This document shows, piece by piece, positions 1 through 12,361 of a stretch of 64,000 nt of DNA (position 1 is its first letter; each line of letters opens with the position of its first letter). A program made the position numbers and the translations under genes. Below the pieces are notes generated by a model that ran no database searches, was not told the DNA's origin, and was given only the letters and a program-made list of their open reading frames with translations. Origin of the DNA: Photorhabdus bodei (GTDB lineage: Bacteria; Pseudomonadota; Gammaproteobacteria; Enterobacterales; Enterobacteriaceae); contig NZ_NSCM01000002.1 in NCBI RefSeq assembly GCF_003287735.1, forward strand, positions 248,001 to 312,000. Reading direction: 5' to 3'.

Positions 1-576
1 AGTTCCGGCTCAGGTAAGAGTACGCTTCTGCATTTGCTTGGTGGGTTGGATACACCGACTTCTGGTGAAGTCCTTTTTAAAGGGCACTCTTTGAATAAAA
101 TGTCCTCTGGAGCCAGAGCAGAACTGCGAAATCATGAATTGGGCTTTATTTATCAGTTTCACCATCTGTTGCCAGATTTTAATGCGATCGAGAATGTCGC
201 TATGCCACTGTTGATCGGCGGTAAAAATCGCGGTCAGGCACGGAAGAAAGCATTCGAAATGCTGGCGGCTGTTGGTTTGGAGAAGCGCGCTCATCACCGT
301 CCATCAGAATTGTCAGGGGGAGAACGCCAGCGTGTGGCAATTGCCAGAGCGTTGGTTAATGAACCTTCTTTAGTTTTAGCGGATGAACCTACCGGTAACC
401 TCGATTTACGTAATGCAGATAGCATCTTTGCATTACTGGGTGAGCTTAACCGGCAGCAAGGCACGGCATTTCTGGTTGTCACCCATGATTTGAATCTCGC
501 TGGCAGATTAAATCGTCAGGTGGAGATGCGTGATGGTTATTTACAGGATGAATTGACCGTGACGGGAGTGTTGTAA
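1..576 (+). CDS. lolD: LolD, ATPase of the lipoprotein-releasing ABC transporter (5' end outside window)
   Basis: ATPase subunit of LolCDE, which extracts outer-membrane lipoproteins from the inner membrane and passes them to LolA. The open frame is already running at base 1, inside the Walker A motif (SGSGKST), so about 40 N-terminal residues are missing. In order it shows the Q-loop region (FIYQFHHLL), the ABC signature LSGGERQR, Walker B (LVLADEPTG) and the H-loop VTHD. The stop codon overlaps the lolE start by one base (TAATG), which indicates translational coupling. lolC should lie just upstream of the window. The identification is secure from motifs and context. Confidence 0.95.
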   Translation, partial: SSGSGKSTLLHLLGGLDTPTSGEVLFKGHSLNKMSSGARAELRNHELGFIYQFHHLLPDFNAIENVAMPLLIGGKNRGQARKKAFEMLAAVGLEKRAHHRPSELSGGERQRVAIARALVNEPSLVLADEPTGNLDLRNADSIFALLGELNRQQGTAFLVVTHDLNLAGRLNRQVEMRDGYLQDELTVTGVL

Positions 577-1823
577 TGGCGAATTTGCCTCTCTCTTTGG
601 TCACTGCCTTGCGATTTAGTCGCGGGCGCCGCCGGGGCGGTATGGTCTCTCTGATTTCTGTGATTTCTACGCTAGGGATTATGCTTGGTGTCGCTGTTCT
701 CATTATTGGTCTAAGTGCCATGAATGGTTTTGAACGAGAATTGAGAAACCGCATCCTTTCTGTTGTTCCTCATGGTGAAATTTATACGGTTCATCAGCCT
801 TTTGAACAGTGGCAGCCTGCATTGGAACGGGTAAAAAACACTATCGGTGTGGTTGCTGCTTCACCTTATATTACTTTCACTGGATTGATGGAAAAAGGTG
901 CCAGCTTGCATGCGGTTCAGGTGAAAGGGGTTGATTTAACCACTGAGGCTCAGGTCAGCTCATTACCACAATTTGTACAAGATAATGCTTGGCAAAATTT
1001 TCAGGCGGGTCATCAACAGGTCATTCTGGGGCAGGGAGTCGCTAATGCCTTGAAGGTTAAACAGGGTGACTGGCTGACTGTTATGATCCCGAACAATGAT
1101 CCCGAAATGAAATTGTTGCAACCAAAACGGATTCGTTTACAAGTTAGCGGAATTTTTCGATTGAGTGGTTTGCTTGATCATAGTTTGGCTTTGGTCCCTT
1201 TGGCCGATGCTCAACAATATTTGGATTATGGGCAAGGGATCACTGGCATTGCGATCAAGGTTGATGATGTGTTTGCCGCTGATCAACGAGTAAGGCTTGC
1301 CGGGGAAGCATCACAGGAATATGTCTATATCAGCAGTTGGATAAGAAATTATGGCTATATGTATCATGATATTCAGATGGTACGTAGCATTATGTATCTG
1401 GCGATGATTCTGGTGATTGGCGTGGCGTGTTTTAATATCGTTTCTACCCTGATTATGGCGGTAAAAGATAAAAGCGGTGATATTGCTATCCTGCGAACCC
1501 TCGGCGCTAAGGATAGGCAAATTAGAGCGGTTTTTCTCTGGTATGGGTTACTGACGGGGATGACGGGCAGTATTGCCGGTGCTATAGCTGGCGTGTTGGC
1601 ATCACTGAATCTGACGGCGCTTATTCATGGGCTGGAAAAGCTGATCGGGCATCAATTTCTTTCCGGTGATGTTTACTTCATTGATTTCCTGCCATCTGAG
1701 TTACATGGCATGGATGTTCTGTATGTTCTGGCGACGGCTCTGATTCTGAGTTTATTAGCCAGTTGGTATCCGGCGAGACGAGCAAGTAGACTTGATCCGG
1801 CACGAATTTTAAGTGGAAAATAA
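576..1823 (+). CDS. lolE: LolE, membrane subunit of the lipoprotein-releasing transporter
   Basis: Inner-membrane permease subunit of LolCDE. At 415 residues it is the usual length (E. coli LolE is 414). It has the four-helix MacB/FtsX-type arrangement: one membrane segment near residues 25-47, a large periplasmic domain up to about 265, then three more membrane segments (about 270-295, 315-345 and 375-400), ending in the conserved cytoplasmic tail [21 protein letters not shown] shared by LolC and LolE. LolE rather than LolC is chosen because the gene follows lolD directly (order lolC-lolD-lolE). Confidence 0.95.
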   Translation: MANLPLSLVTALRFSRGRRRGGMVSLISVISTLGIMLGVAVLIIGLSAMNGFERELRNRILSVVPHGEIYTVHQPFEQWQPALERVKNTIGVVAASPYITFTGLMEKGASLHAVQVKGVDLTTEAQVSSLPQFVQDNAWQNFQAGHQQVILGQGVANALKVKQGDWLTVMIPNNDPEMKLLQPKRIRLQVSGIFRLSGLLDHSLALVPLADAQQYLDYGQGITGIAIKVDDVFAADQRVRLAGEASQEYVYISSWIRNYGYMYHDIQMVRSIMYLAMILVIGVACFNIVSTLIMAVKDKSGDIAILRTLGAKDRQIRAVFLWYGLLTGMTGSIAGAIAGVLASLNLTALIHGLEKLIGHQFLSGDVYFIDFLPSELHGMDVLYVLATALILSLLASWYPARRASRLDPARILSGK

Positions 1824-1915
1824 TTAATCTATTATTGGCATGGGCTAATCAAAAACGTTATGGTATAAAAAATACAAACCTAAGCAATATTTAAGAAATC
1901 TTGAAGGAAATCAGT

Positions 1916-2767
1916 ATGCGAGTTTGTCGTCGGCTTAGTCGGCTTGGTCGGCTTCGTAAGGTTAAGCGTTTGAGACAGCAGAGATTTCGTAGCCGGATTT
2001 TTTATAGGGATAATCGTTTGGCGATTAATATGAAAAAACCTTACATTGTGGTATTGACAGGAGCCGGTATTTCGGCCGAATCGGGTATTCGGACTTTCCG
2101 CTCCTCTGATGGGTTGTGGGAAGAACATCGGGTGGAAGATGTTGCTACACCTGAGGGATTTCAGAAGGATCCTGAATTGGTGCAGGCATTTTATAATGCC
2201 CGGCGTCATCAACTTCAGCAATCAGAAATAAAACCGAACGCAGCGCATTATGCTTTAGCCGCGCTGGAGCATGAGCTTGGCGATAATTTTTTGTTGATTA
2301 CTCAGAATATCGATAATCTTCATGAGCGGGCAGGCAGCTATCGCACGGTGCATATGCATGGTGAGTTGTTCAAAATTCGTTGTTGCCAATCTGGGCAAGT
2401 GTTTGAGTGGACAGACGATTTGACGACAGATGAACGTTGCCATTGTTGTCAGTTCCCCTCGCCATTGCGTCCACATGTTGTTTGGTTTGGTGAAATGCCT
2501 TTGGAGATGGAACGGATCTATTCTGCACTGGCTCAGGCAGATATTTTTATCGCTATCGGCACCTCTGGTCATGTTTATCCTGCGGCTGGATTTGTACATG
2601 AAGCTAAACTGGCAGGGGCACACACGGTAGAGCTGAACCTGGAACCGAGTCAAGTAGAAAGTTTATTTGATGAAAAGCATTATGGACCAGCCAGTAAGAT
2701 AGTAGATGAGTATGCTCGAAGGTTAATTGAGAGTATTAAAGAATTTAAAGCTGATTTAACGCAATAA
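1916..2767 (+). CDS. cobB: CobB, NAD-dependent protein deacylase (sirtuin)
   Basis: Removes acetyl and succinyl groups from lysines using NAD. The NAD-binding [14 protein letters not shown], the [12 protein letters not shown] segment, the catalytic His in HMHGE and a Cys-rich zinc region (ERCHCCQ) are all present. The ATG at 1916 is preceded by a GAAGGA ribosome site and gives 283 residues, including an Arg-rich leader of about 38 residues like the long CobB form of E. coli and Salmonella. A second in-frame ATG at 2030 would give the short form beginning [17 protein letters not shown] at 1901 is also open but lacks its own ribosome site. Both isoforms may be made, which is inference from the enteric homologue. 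Confidence 0.93.
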   Translation: MRVCRRLSRLGRLRKVKRLRQQRFRSRIFYRDNRLAINMKKPYIVVLTGAGISAESGIRTFRSSDGLWEEHRVEDVATPEGFQKDPELVQAFYNARRHQLQQSEIKPNAAHYALAALEHELGDNFLLITQNIDNLHERAGSYRTVHMHGELFKIRCCQSGQVFEWTDDLTTDERCHCCQFPSPLRPHVVWFGEMPLEMERIYSALAQADIFIAIGTSGHVYPAAGFVHEAKLAGAHTVELNLEPSQVESLFDEKHYGPASKIVDEYARRLIESIKEFKADLTQ

Positions 2768-2822
2768 TTATTGTGTTTCTCTTCCTCATAATGGGTAGCT
2801 AAATCCCTGGGGGAAGAGAATA

Positions 2823-4088
2823 ATGGACAGATTACTAGAACGTTTTTTTAAATACATATCTTTTGATACTCAGTCAAAGCCGTCAGCAAAGACGATTCCC
2901 AGTAGTCATGGGCAGCTCGAACTCGCCAAAGCGCTGAAACAGGAGTTGATCGAATTAGGTTTTTCTAATGTGGTACAGGATGCTCATGGCTGTGTTATGG
3001 CAACATTACCTGCCAATACATCTTGGCCTGTACCTGCTATCGGTTTTATTGCTCACCTTGATACTTCACCTGATTTTTCTGGGAAAAATATAAGTCCACA
3101 AATGTTGGAAAATTATCGAGGTGGTGAAATTGCTCTGGGTGCGGGTAATGAAGTGTTATCGCCGGTTATGTTTCCTATCTTGCATAATATGTTGGGGAAA
3201 ACCTTGATTACCACCGATGGTAAAACGCTGCTTGGTGCCGATGATAAAGCGGGTATTGCAGAAATCATTACTGCAATGGTTCGTCTGAAAAATAGCAATA
3301 TCTTACATGGTGATATTCGAATTGCGTTTACACCTGATGAGGAGATAGGTAAGGGAGCACGCTATTTTGATATTAATTCATTTGATGCTGAGTGGGCATA
3401 CACCGTAGATGGTGGTGGTGTAGGTGAACTGGCATTTGAAAATTTCAATGCAGCGGTAGTAACCGTTAAGATTGTTGGTAATAATGTTCACTCTGGTAGT
3501 GCTAAAAATGTGATGATCAATGCTTTATCACTGGCGATCCATATCCATCAAGCATTGCCATCGGAAGAGACACCGGAACATACCGATGGATATGAAGGTT
3601 TCTATCATTTGCAACGTATTAAAGGCACGGTTGAGTGTGCTGAAATGCACTATATCATTCGTGATTTTGATCGGAATAACTTCGAAAAACGTAAAAAGAA
3701 GATGATTAAAATTGCTGAAAAAGCCGGTGAGGGGCTGCATCCGGGTTGTTATATCGAACTGACTATCGATGACAATTATTACAATATGCATGATGAAGTT
3801 ATCAAATATCCGCATGTTATTGAGATTGCCAAACAAGCAATGCTGGATTGTAATATTGAACCCGTTATTAAACCGATTCGTGGTGGTACTAATGGCGCAC
3901 AATTGTCGTTTCGTGGTTTACCTTGCCCGAATATATTCATGGGGGGGTATAATTATCATGGCAAACATGAATTTGTTTCGTTGGAAGGAATGGAGCAGGC
4001 TGTAAGTGTTGTCATACGTATTGCTGAATTAACCGCACTGTTGTCTAAAAAGTCGGAAATGAGTCAGGCGTTTTGCAGCACTAGTTAA
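2823..4088 (+). CDS. pepT: PepT, peptidase T (tripeptide aminopeptidase)
   Basis: Cytoplasmic zinc aminopeptidase of the M20 family that removes the N-terminal residue of tripeptides. Metal and catalytic residues are visible in the expected order: AHLDTSPD (His and Asp), LGADDKAG (bridging Asp), [10 protein letters not shown] (general base Glu and Zn ligand Glu), YTVDGG (Asp) and the C-terminal HGKHEF (His). At 421 residues it is about 13 longer than E. coli PepT (408), with the excess in a Ser-rich C-terminal tail. The ATG follows a GGGGAAGAG ribosome site. Neighbours are cobB on the same strand and roxA converging from the right. Confidence 0.95.
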   Translation: MDRLLERFFKYISFDTQSKPSAKTIPSSHGQLELAKALKQELIELGFSNVVQDAHGCVMATLPANTSWPVPAIGFIAHLDTSPDFSGKNISPQMLENYRGGEIALGAGNEVLSPVMFPILHNMLGKTLITTDGKTLLGADDKAGIAEIITAMVRLKNSNILHGDIRIAFTPDEEIGKGARYFDINSFDAEWAYTVDGGGVGELAFENFNAAVVTVKIVGNNVHSGSAKNVMINALSLAIHIHQALPSEETPEHTDGYEGFYHLQRIKGTVECAEMHYIIRDFDRNNFEKRKKKMIKIAEKAGEGLHPGCYIELTIDDNYYNMHDEVIKYPHVIEIAKQAMLDCNIEPVIKPIRGGTNGAQLSFRGLPCPNIFMGGYNYHGKHEFVSLEGMEQAVSVVIRIAELTALLSKKSEMSQAFCSTS

Positions 4089-4339
4089 TTTGATCGGATA
4101 TTAACGGCAAATCCGGGCACTACAAGTTCTTAACAAACTGTGCGGAATTCTCCTTCCTGAATGCTAATTGAGAGCGAAGCGAACTTAAGAAGCCCCCACT
4201 ATAATCACTTGTGATTTAGTGGGGAGAGTTAGTCACCAGGCCGTGAGTTAATAACGAGTTTAGACGTTGAACAAATTAATGGCCTTTGATAACTATATTG
4301 AAATCAACCTTATTGAAATTAACCTCTTGAGGTGAGGTA
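4089..4339. repeat. Intergenic region with an IS200/IS605-type right-end-like hairpin
   Basis: The space between convergent pepT and roxA holds a long imperfect hairpin. CCCCACTA at 4194-4201 pairs with TAGTGGGG at 4217-4224, and inside it ATCAC (4204-4208) pairs with GTGAT (4211-4215). It is preceded by AAGAAGC and followed by AGAGTTAGTCACC, with no T-run on either strand, so it is not a normal intrinsic terminator. From memory this resembles the right end and guide-RNA scaffold end of IS200/IS605 elements carrying tnpB. No tnpB coding frame remains. The assignment is tentative; a plain convergent-gene hairpin is the alternative. Confidence 0.35.
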
Positions 4340-5461
4340 TCAATCATTAAAGTACCAGTAACCACTATTGACCAATGCGGTGAGCAGTCTGATAAAACGA
4401 ACATCATCTATCGCTTCACCAAGCATTTCTGCATTAATTTCATAATGGCGGCAAAGAACATCAGCCGCTTTAATATGAGGTGTATCTATTAATTCACCGT
4501 TAACAAAGCACTGATCACCAACCCGGATAACCCGTAATCCGTTAAGGCGGTGGAGATTTTCACCTTGTTTCATTAATTCATAAATTTCATCACTTTCATA
4601 AGGTGGCTCTGGTGGAGCAATATCAAGTTCATGCCGTGACTGAGAGATGAATTCACCAAACCATTGCTGGAAAGTGTCAGGCTGTGCTAATAACTCGTTC
4701 ATCATGGTGTGTAGCGCTGATAGTTCATGCGGTTGGACCAGCGCCGGATTTTCGCGGAAAGTCAGATCGGGATCGCTATAACGATAGCTGCCTAAATCAC
4801 TAGCCAGCACATAATCGGCGAAGCTACTGAACAGTTCACGGGAATTGGGGGCGCGGAAACCAACTGAATAATTTAGTGAATCTTCGATGGAATAACCTTC
4901 ATGAGGAAATCCTGGTGGGATATAGAGAATATCACCTGGTTCCATCTCTTCGTCAATAACGGCATTAAAGGGATCGACCTGTAATAGATCGGGGTGAGGG
5001 CAGCGTTGTTCCATTGGTAGCTTTTCCCCAACGCGCCAGCGACGGCGGCCCATTCCTTGAATGATAAACACATCGTATTGATCTAGATGCGGACCAACAC
5101 CACCACCGGGAACGGAGAAGGAGACCATCAGATCATCTATCCGCCAGTCAGATAATACGCGGAATGGTTGCATTAATGCGGCGGAAGGATGGTGCCAGTG
5201 ATTAACCGCTTGTACCAGCAGTGACCACTCTTTTTCACCTAAATGATCGTAACTTTCGAATGGACCATGAGAGACATCCCAACGGCCATTTTTCTGGCTG
5301 ACCAGACGGCAGTCAACTTCATTTTCCATAGCCAGCCCCGCGAGTTCATCGGGAGTGAGGGGATCAATGAATTGACGGAAGCCTTGTTTAATCAGTAAAG
5401 GCCGTTTTTGCCAATGATTATGCAAAAATGCCTGCCAGTCCAGATTCAACTGATAGTCCAT
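4340..5461 (-). CDS. roxA: RoxA (YcfD), ribosomal protein L16 arginine hydroxylase
   Basis: 2-Oxoglutarate and Fe(II)-dependent oxygenase of the JmjC fold that hydroxylates an arginine of ribosomal protein L16 in E. coli. The length of 373 residues equals the E. coli protein. The iron-binding HxD motif is in PHLDQYDVF and the distal His in YIPPGFPHEG; an acidic winged-helix-like C-terminal region follows. It sits directly upstream of phoQP on the same strand with an 83-base gap, so it is probably a separate unit. Confidence 0.92.
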   Translation of the reverse strand: MDYQLNLDWQAFLHNHWQKRPLLIKQGFRQFIDPLTPDELAGLAMENEVDCRLVSQKNGRWDVSHGPFESYDHLGEKEWSLLVQAVNHWHHPSAALMQPFRVLSDWRIDDLMVSFSVPGGGVGPHLDQYDVFIIQGMGRRRWRVGEKLPMEQRCPHPDLLQVDPFNAVIDEEMEPGDILYIPPGFPHEGYSIEDSLNYSVGFRAPNSRELFSSFADYVLASDLGSYRYSDPDLTFRENPALVQPHELSALHTMMNELLAQPDTFQQWFGEFISQSRHELDIAPPEPPYESDEIYELMKQGENLHRLNGLRVIRVGDQCFVNGELIDTPHIKAADVLCRHYEINAEMLGEAIDDVRFIRLLTALVNSGYWYFND

Positions 5462-5544
5462 AGTGACATCCTGAGTGTGAAGTGAATTTCAAGGTATTAT
5501 AACGAATAGTTAAACTCAGTATCAGACTACACTGGCATATTTAA

Positions 5545-7020
5545 CTAATCATCGTCATTAATTTGCTGGCATCGGAACATAACGCAAATTCTGGCACCAC
5601 CAAGTGGACTGTCACTGATACTGATATCGCCTTTATATTGTTCGATAATTTCAGAAGCAATTGACAATCCAAGCCCTTGACCAGGCTTCAAAGTATCAAC
5701 ACGTTGACCTCGCTGGAAAATCATGTCCCATTTTTCAATTGGCACCCCTGGACCATCGTCATCGACAATAATCATTACCGAATCGTGATCAATCGTCACA
5801 GAGATCTCAACAAATTTAAGGCAGTACTTACAGGCGTTTTCCAACACATTACCCATGACTTCCATAAAATCATTTTTCTCACCAAGCCAAGTGATCTCCG
5901 GTGAGACATCTAACGTGAGACTGACACCTTTACGCTGATAGACTTTTGTTAAAGCGCTGCACAGGCTATCTAGTAAAGCAGGGACAGAAGAGATTTTCCG
6001 CATAATAGTGCTGTGTTCACTGCGCATACTGGCACGATGCAGATAATAGCCTATCTGCTGAGAAATACGGCCAATTTGCTCAAGCATGATGGGTTCTGCC
6101 TGTTGAATAGTCATTTGTTTGCTGTCACGCAAAGAACGGAGAGTTGATTGTAAAACAGCCAGTGGCGTTTTCAAGCTGTGTGTCAGATCAGCCAGTGTTG
6201 TTCGGTATTTTGTATAGCGATTGCGTTCATTATTGAGCAACACATTAAGGTTACGAACTAGCCCCCGCAGCTCTGTCGGTGGGTTTTCATCCAGTTTTTC
6301 CCGTTCACCTTTTTCTAATGAACTGATCTGATGAATAAGCGATTTAATTGGCCGTAAACTCCAGTGTGCTGCCAGCCAGATTAATGGGATAACCAGAATA
6401 AGATTGGCAATTAATACATAACCGAACCATTCCCACACCAGAACCGATTTTTGTAAATCCTGTGGAATGGTATCGATGACTACAATCGTTAACGCTGGCA
6501 AATGAGCTGTCGCACTATATCTGTTGACAGAAACGGAGTGAGTTAGCTCATTATCTTCATTTTCGTCAAGTGAATTAAGTTTACCTAATTGTCCTTGTGT
6601 GTTAGCCGAGTTTTTTAGCAAATCCCGGCTGCTTTTTAGATCAGTATCCAGTTCATATAAACCGTCTTCTTTTAACCATTCACTAGGAATAGAGTTTTCG
6701 ACTTTTGGGATATGGTGTTGACGCCAGAGGATGGTACCTTTGTTGTTATAAATCAGAACCAATGATGGGTTATTCAATGTGAAATTGGGGGGTACTGAAA
6801 TATCCAGCTGATTGTTATTCCACTGAGCAAGGCTGAAAAATAGATTACTCTGACTGCGTAGCAGTGTATAAGCGGTTTTATCAAAACTGACCAGGTAACC
6901 GACAATGGCAACAATACCGTAAGACATGGTAAGAGCAAGAATAACAGCAGCCGTTGCCATTAAAAACCGGGTACGGAGTGAGAAAGGCTGCTTTTTGTGC
7001 TTAAGCACTTTTTTACCCAT
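5545..7020 (-). CDS. phoQ: PhoQ, sensor histidine kinase for Mg2+ and antimicrobial peptides
   Basis: Inner-membrane sensor of the PhoPQ system. Visible are TM1 (about residues 18-45), the periplasmic PAS-like sensor domain, TM2 (about 195-218), HAMP, the phospho-accepting His in LTHSLKTPLAVLQSTLRSLR, and the ATPase N/G boxes (NVLENACKYC, DDGPGVP, GQGLGLSIA). The ATG at 7020 is preferred because it gives an N-terminus spaced like E. coli PhoQ; an ATG at 7038 overlaps the end of phoP and would add six residues. The periplasmic acidic patch, EDDDDAE in E. coli, reads DENEDNE here (about residues 152-158), with Asn interrupting the acids. It forms an operon with phoP upstream. Confidence 0.95.
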   Translation of the reverse strand: MGKKVLKHKKQPFSLRTRFLMATAAVILALTMSYGIVAIVGYLVSFDKTAYTLLRSQSNLFFSLAQWNNNQLDISVPPNFTLNNPSLVLIYNNKGTILWRQHHIPKVENSIPSEWLKEDGLYELDTDLKSSRDLLKNSANTQGQLGKLNSLDENEDNELTHSVSVNRYSATAHLPALTIVVIDTIPQDLQKSVLVWEWFGYVLIANLILVIPLIWLAAHWSLRPIKSLIHQISSLEKGEREKLDENPPTELRGLVRNLNVLLNNERNRYTKYRTTLADLTHSLKTPLAVLQSTLRSLRDSKQMTIQQAEPIMLEQIGRISQQIGYYLHRASMRSEHSTIMRKISSVPALLDSLCSALTKVYQRKGVSLTLDVSPEITWLGEKNDFMEVMGNVLENACKYCLKFVEISVTIDHDSVMIIVDDDGPGVPIEKWDMIFQRGQRVDTLKPGQGLGLSIASEIIEQYKGDISISDSPLGGARICVMFRCQQINDDD

Positions 7021-7027
7021 GAAAGTT

Positions 7028-7696
7028 TTACACATCAAAGCGATAGCCTTGGCCCCGGACAGTCACGATAGCTTCATAAGGCCAAATATCTAATATTTTT
7101 TTTCTTAGTCGGCCAATTAAGACATCGATGGAGTGACCTTCGCGTAATTCAGCATCGGGATATAATTGGCGCATTAATGACTCTTTAGTGACAACTTTGT
7201 CACTATTACACATCAGTATTTCAATGATTCGGTATTCAAACGCCGTTAGTTTGACGCTCTCCCCGTAAACTGTAAATTCCTTGCGTGACAGATCAATTTT
7301 GAAAGGTGGAAATTCAATAATCTGAGAAACCAGCCCATTATTACGGCGTAGGAGTGCCTGCATACGGGCAATAATTTCCTCAAGATGAAAGGGTTTGGTA
7401 ACATAATCATCTGCTCCTGCATCAAGAACCGTGACTTTTTCTTGCCAGCTTTCGCGGGCGGTCAAAACAAGAATGGGGAGTTTTTCATCTTTTTGGCGCC
7501 AGCGACGAATCAAACTCAAACCATCTTCTCCGGGCAAACCAAGATCAACAATGGCAATATCGGGTTCGCTCTCGACCAGATAGTAATCGGCTTCTTTGGC
7601 GTTTGCAGCGGCATCAACTAGATGACCGGTGTCGCGAAGCTGTACCGTTAAATGGTGACGCAGTAACATGTTGTCTTCAACGATCAATATCCGCAT
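7028..7696 (-). CDS. phoP: PhoP, response regulator
   Basis: OmpR-family response regulator partnered with PhoQ. The receiver domain has the acidic pocket (VEDN near the N-terminus), the phospho-accepting Asp in [11 protein letters not shown], and Lys in VTKPFH. The C-terminal winged helix ends [10 protein letters not shown]. The length is 222 residues (E. coli 223). In E. coli PhoP controls pagP and mgrB, both of which occur in this window. I did not find a convincing PhoP box upstream of phoP itself. Confidence 0.96.
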   Translation of the reverse strand: MRILIVEDNMLLRHHLTVQLRDTGHLVDAAANAKEADYYLVESEPDIAIVDLGLPGEDGLSLIRRWRQKDEKLPILVLTARESWQEKVTVLDAGADDYVTKPFHLEEIIARMQALLRRNNGLVSQIIEFPPFKIDLSRKEFTVYGESVKLTAFEYRIIEILMCNSDKVVTKESLMRQLYPDAELREGHSIDVLIGRLRKKILDIWPYEAIVTVRGQGYRFDV

Positions 7697-7902
7697 GGAA
7701 TAATCCTTCTCAACTCCAGCAGGCAGTTATTGTAATAATCAATTCATTCGGACTGTTATATAGACAAAACTGCCGGTAAAAAATTCAATGTCATGGTTCT
7801 GGCTGAATATGTTAGATACATGGATCTGTAACAGCAAGACGTTAAGTGGAAATAGAGAATATAACTTTAAAGTATGTTTGGGATTGGTTTATATAAGAGT
7901 AG

Positions 7903-7931
7903 CAACAGACGGATGTTTTATCCGTCTGTTG
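7903..7931 (-). terminator. Hairpin after purB
   Basis: A perfect 12-base inverted repeat (CAACAGACGGAT / ATCCGTCTGTTG) with a five-base loop lies nine bases past the purB stop. There is no strong T-run after it on the minus strand, so it may work as a weak terminator or as an mRNA 3' end stabiliser. Confidence 0.55.
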
Positions 7932-7939
7932 AATATCAA

Positions 7940-9960
<2,021 letters not shown>

Positions 9961-9962
9961 AA

Positions 9963-11066
9963 TTACTCCTGCAAACGTTGTTCGATCACTCCACCGCCAA
10001 GACAAACTTCACCCTGATAAAAGACGGCTGATTGGCCGGGGGTGACTGCGGCGACAGGGTTAGCAAAACGGACTTCTATTTTATCTTCGTTTATGGGGGT
10101 GACAGTGCAAGGAATATCTTGCTGACGATAACGTGTTTTGACGACGCAATGGATTTCTTCAGTTAATGTCTGTCTGTCAACCCAGTGAAGTTGCTGAGCA
10201 ATAAGGCCGGTAGACATTAAACGAGGGTGTTCATGCCCTTGTGCCACGATCAGGATATTGTTCTGAACGTCTTTATCTATGACATACCACGGCTCTTCGC
10301 TGCCTTCTTTCGTTCCACCGATTCCCAGACCTTTACGTTGACCCAGTGTGTGGTACATCAGCCCCTGATGTTCACCAAGGGATTCTCCATCTACTGTCAT
10401 AATCGGGCCAGGTTTGGCTGGTAAATAACGGCCAAGGAAGTCACGGAATTTGCGCTCGCCAATAAAACAGATACCGGTGGAATCTTTTTTCTTTGCCGTC
10501 ACCAGACCAATTTTTTCAGCGATACGACGGACCTCCGGTTTTTCCAGTTCACCGACCGGAAATAGGCTTTGAGCAATTTGCTGGTGGCTCAACGTGTATA
10601 AGAAGTAGCTTTGGTCTTTATTATTATCCAGCCCCCGTAATAATTGGCTTTTACCGTTAATATCTCTGCGGCGAACATAATGACCTGTTGCGATGTAATC
10701 CGCGCCTAAATCCTCAGCAGCAAATTCCAGAAATGCTTTAAACTTAATTTCTTTGTTGCATAGAATATCTGGGTTAGGTGTTCTGCCTGCTCTATATTCA
10801 GAGAGAAAATGTTCGAAAACATTATCCCAATATTCGGCGGCAAAATTGACGGTATGAAGTTCGATGCCTAACTTATCACAAACGGATTGGGCATCAGCCA
10901 GATCAGTCGCGGCTGAACAGTACTCTTCATCATCATCTTCTTCCCAATTCTTCATGAACAAGCCAGCCACTTGATAACCTTGCTGTTGTAGCAAATAGGC
11001 GGAAACGGAAGAATCTACACCGCCGGACATGCCGACAATGACTTTTTTCTGGCTGTTATCTGACAT
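9963..11066 (-). CDS. mnmA: MnmA, tRNA 2-thiouridylase
   Basis: Thiolates U34 of tRNA for Lys, Glu and Gln, taking sulfur from the Tus relay. It has the N-terminal PP-loop [15 protein letters not shown], the first catalytic Cys in [11 protein letters not shown] and the second in [12 protein letters not shown]. The length is 367 residues (E. coli 368). It is transcribed ahead of hflD and purB and behind nudJ and rluE. Confidence 0.96.
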   Translation of the reverse strand: MSDNSQKKVIVGMSGGVDSSVSAYLLQQQGYQVAGLFMKNWEEDDDEEYCSAATDLADAQSVCDKLGIELHTVNFAAEYWDNVFEHFLSEYRAGRTPNPDILCNKEIKFKAFLEFAAEDLGADYIATGHYVRRRDINGKSQLLRGLDNNKDQSYFLYTLSHQQIAQSLFPVGELEKPEVRRIAEKIGLVTAKKKDSTGICFIGERKFRDFLGRYLPAKPGPIMTVDGESLGEHQGLMYHTLGQRKGLGIGGTKEGSEEPWYVIDKDVQNNILIVAQGHEHPRLMSTGLIAQQLHWVDRQTLTEEIHCVVKTRYRQQDIPCTVTPINEDKIEVRFANPVAAVTPGQSAVFYQGEVCLGGGVIEQRLQE

Positions 11067-11150
11067 GGGAATCTCACTGGAGAAAAAAACAAGCGCCGTA
11101 CTTTAACACGTTGCAAATCGGGGTGCATCAAACGTATCACTGTTTTGTTA

Positions 11151-11600
11151 TTAAATAAACGGAGAAACATAACTATCCAGTAGGGTGAGAGGATGCTTTT
11201 TGTTTTGAAGGTAACAGCGAATACTTTCTGCGACGAGTGGAGAACGAAGATAATGGCTACTGAATATTTGCTCTGCTGTAACCCAATGGCAACAGTCAAT
11301 ATCATGGTCTTGTGGATGGGTTACTGTTTGTTGTTCCATTTCAACCAGAAACAGAAAACGGATAAAGGGGGTGCCGTCTGGTGCAACCCACTGATGAACT
11401 TTCAGCAGTGCTTGCGGCTTAGCCTGAATACCGGTTTCTTCCCATAATTCGCGTTCCGCCGCTTGTAACAATGTTTCACCAGCCTCAAGATGACCAGCGG
11501 GTTGATTCCATACTGCTTTGCCATTAATTGTCTCTTCAACTACCAGGAATTTATTCTGGGCATGGACAACACAGGCAACTGTGATGTGGGGGCTAAACAA
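11151..11600 (-). CDS. nudJ: NudJ, Nudix phosphatase (HMP-PP and nucleotide phosphatase)
   Basis: Nudix hydrolase that in E. coli acts on hydroxymethylpyrimidine diphosphate and on nucleoside di- and triphosphates. The Nudix box reads [24 protein letters not shown] chose the TTG at 11600 because it follows an AAGGAGAT ribosome site at good spacing and gives [14 protein letters not shown], matching the E. coli start [14 protein letters not shown]; the ATG 21 bases upstream would place the ribosome site inside the gene. It overlaps the end of rluE by a few bases, so the two are probably coupled. Confidence 0.9.
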   Translation of the reverse strand: MFSPHITVACVVHAQNKFLVVEETINGKAVWNQPAGHLEAGETLLQAAERELWEETGIQAKPQALLKVHQWVAPDGTPFIRFLFLVEMEQQTVTHPQDHDIDCCHWVTAEQIFSSHYLRSPLVAESIRCYLQNKKHPLTLLDSYVSPFI

Positions 11601-12225
11601 AATTGATCTCCTTCCATTCACCGGGTTCCATCTTGCCTAATTGTAAGTTTCCCATACTAAAACGAATCAGCCGAAGTGTAGGAAAACCGATATGTGCTGT
11701 CATTCTGCGCACTTGACGATTTCGGCCTTCATAAAGTGTTATTTTTAACCAGCTTACCGGAATATTTTTACGTTCACGAATCGGTGGATGGCGATTCCAG
11801 AGCCATGTCGGTTCATGAACTAACTCGACACCTGCGGGTAGGGTAGGCCCATCTTTTAATATGATGCCATTGCGTAACTTATTGAGAGAGATTTCATCTG
11901 GAACGCCTTCAACTTGCACATAATAAACTTTGGCTGTTTTTTTATTCGGTTGGGTTAGCTGTGCTTGAAGTTTACCGTCATTCGTCAGAATTAATAATCC
12001 TTCACTGTCACGATCTAAACGCCCGGCAGCATACACATTAGGGAACGGGATAAAATCTTTTAACGTTGTTCTGCCCATTTCATCAGTGAATTGGGGTAAA
12101 ACATCATAGGGTTTGTTAAATATCAACACTCGACGAGGTACTGTTGGTTTTTTGACAGAATGCGATATTTTTCTTTGGCTGAATCGGTTAAGTTTGTGTT
12201 TTTTAATAGCGAAATTTGTCATCAT
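11593..12225 (-). CDS. rluE: RluE, 23S rRNA pseudouridine(2457) synthase
   Basis: RsuA-family pseudouridine synthase acting on U2457 of 23S rRNA. The catalytic Asp is in [19 protein letters not shown]. The family's C-terminal motif [20 protein letters not shown] is present. It is 210 residues long with a basic N-terminal tail and no S4 domain, as in E. coli RluE. Divergent from icd, again as in E. coli. Confidence 0.94.
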   Translation of the reverse strand: MMTNFAIKKHKLNRFSQRKISHSVKKPTVPRRVLIFNKPYDVLPQFTDEMGRTTLKDFIPFPNVYAAGRLDRDSEGLLILTNDGKLQAQLTQPNKKTAKVYYVQVEGVPDEISLNKLRNGIILKDGPTLPAGVELVHEPTWLWNRHPPIRERKNIPVSWLKITLYEGRNRQVRRMTAHIGFPTLRLIRFSMGNLQLGKMEPGEWKEINFV

Positions 12226-12361
12226 AGATCACTGAATAAAATGGAAGGGGTATTATACATTAGTCTGCTATCAATTGGCGTTCGCAGAATATTCAAGTAG
12301 TATTGACACGTCCCTTACAAAAAATTAACAAGGTATTACGCTTACTTGAAAGGAGAGGTTA

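Noticed and set aside
7697..7902. PhoP autoregulatory box upstream of phoP
   Set aside because: No two half-sites with correct sequence and spacing could be found by eye.
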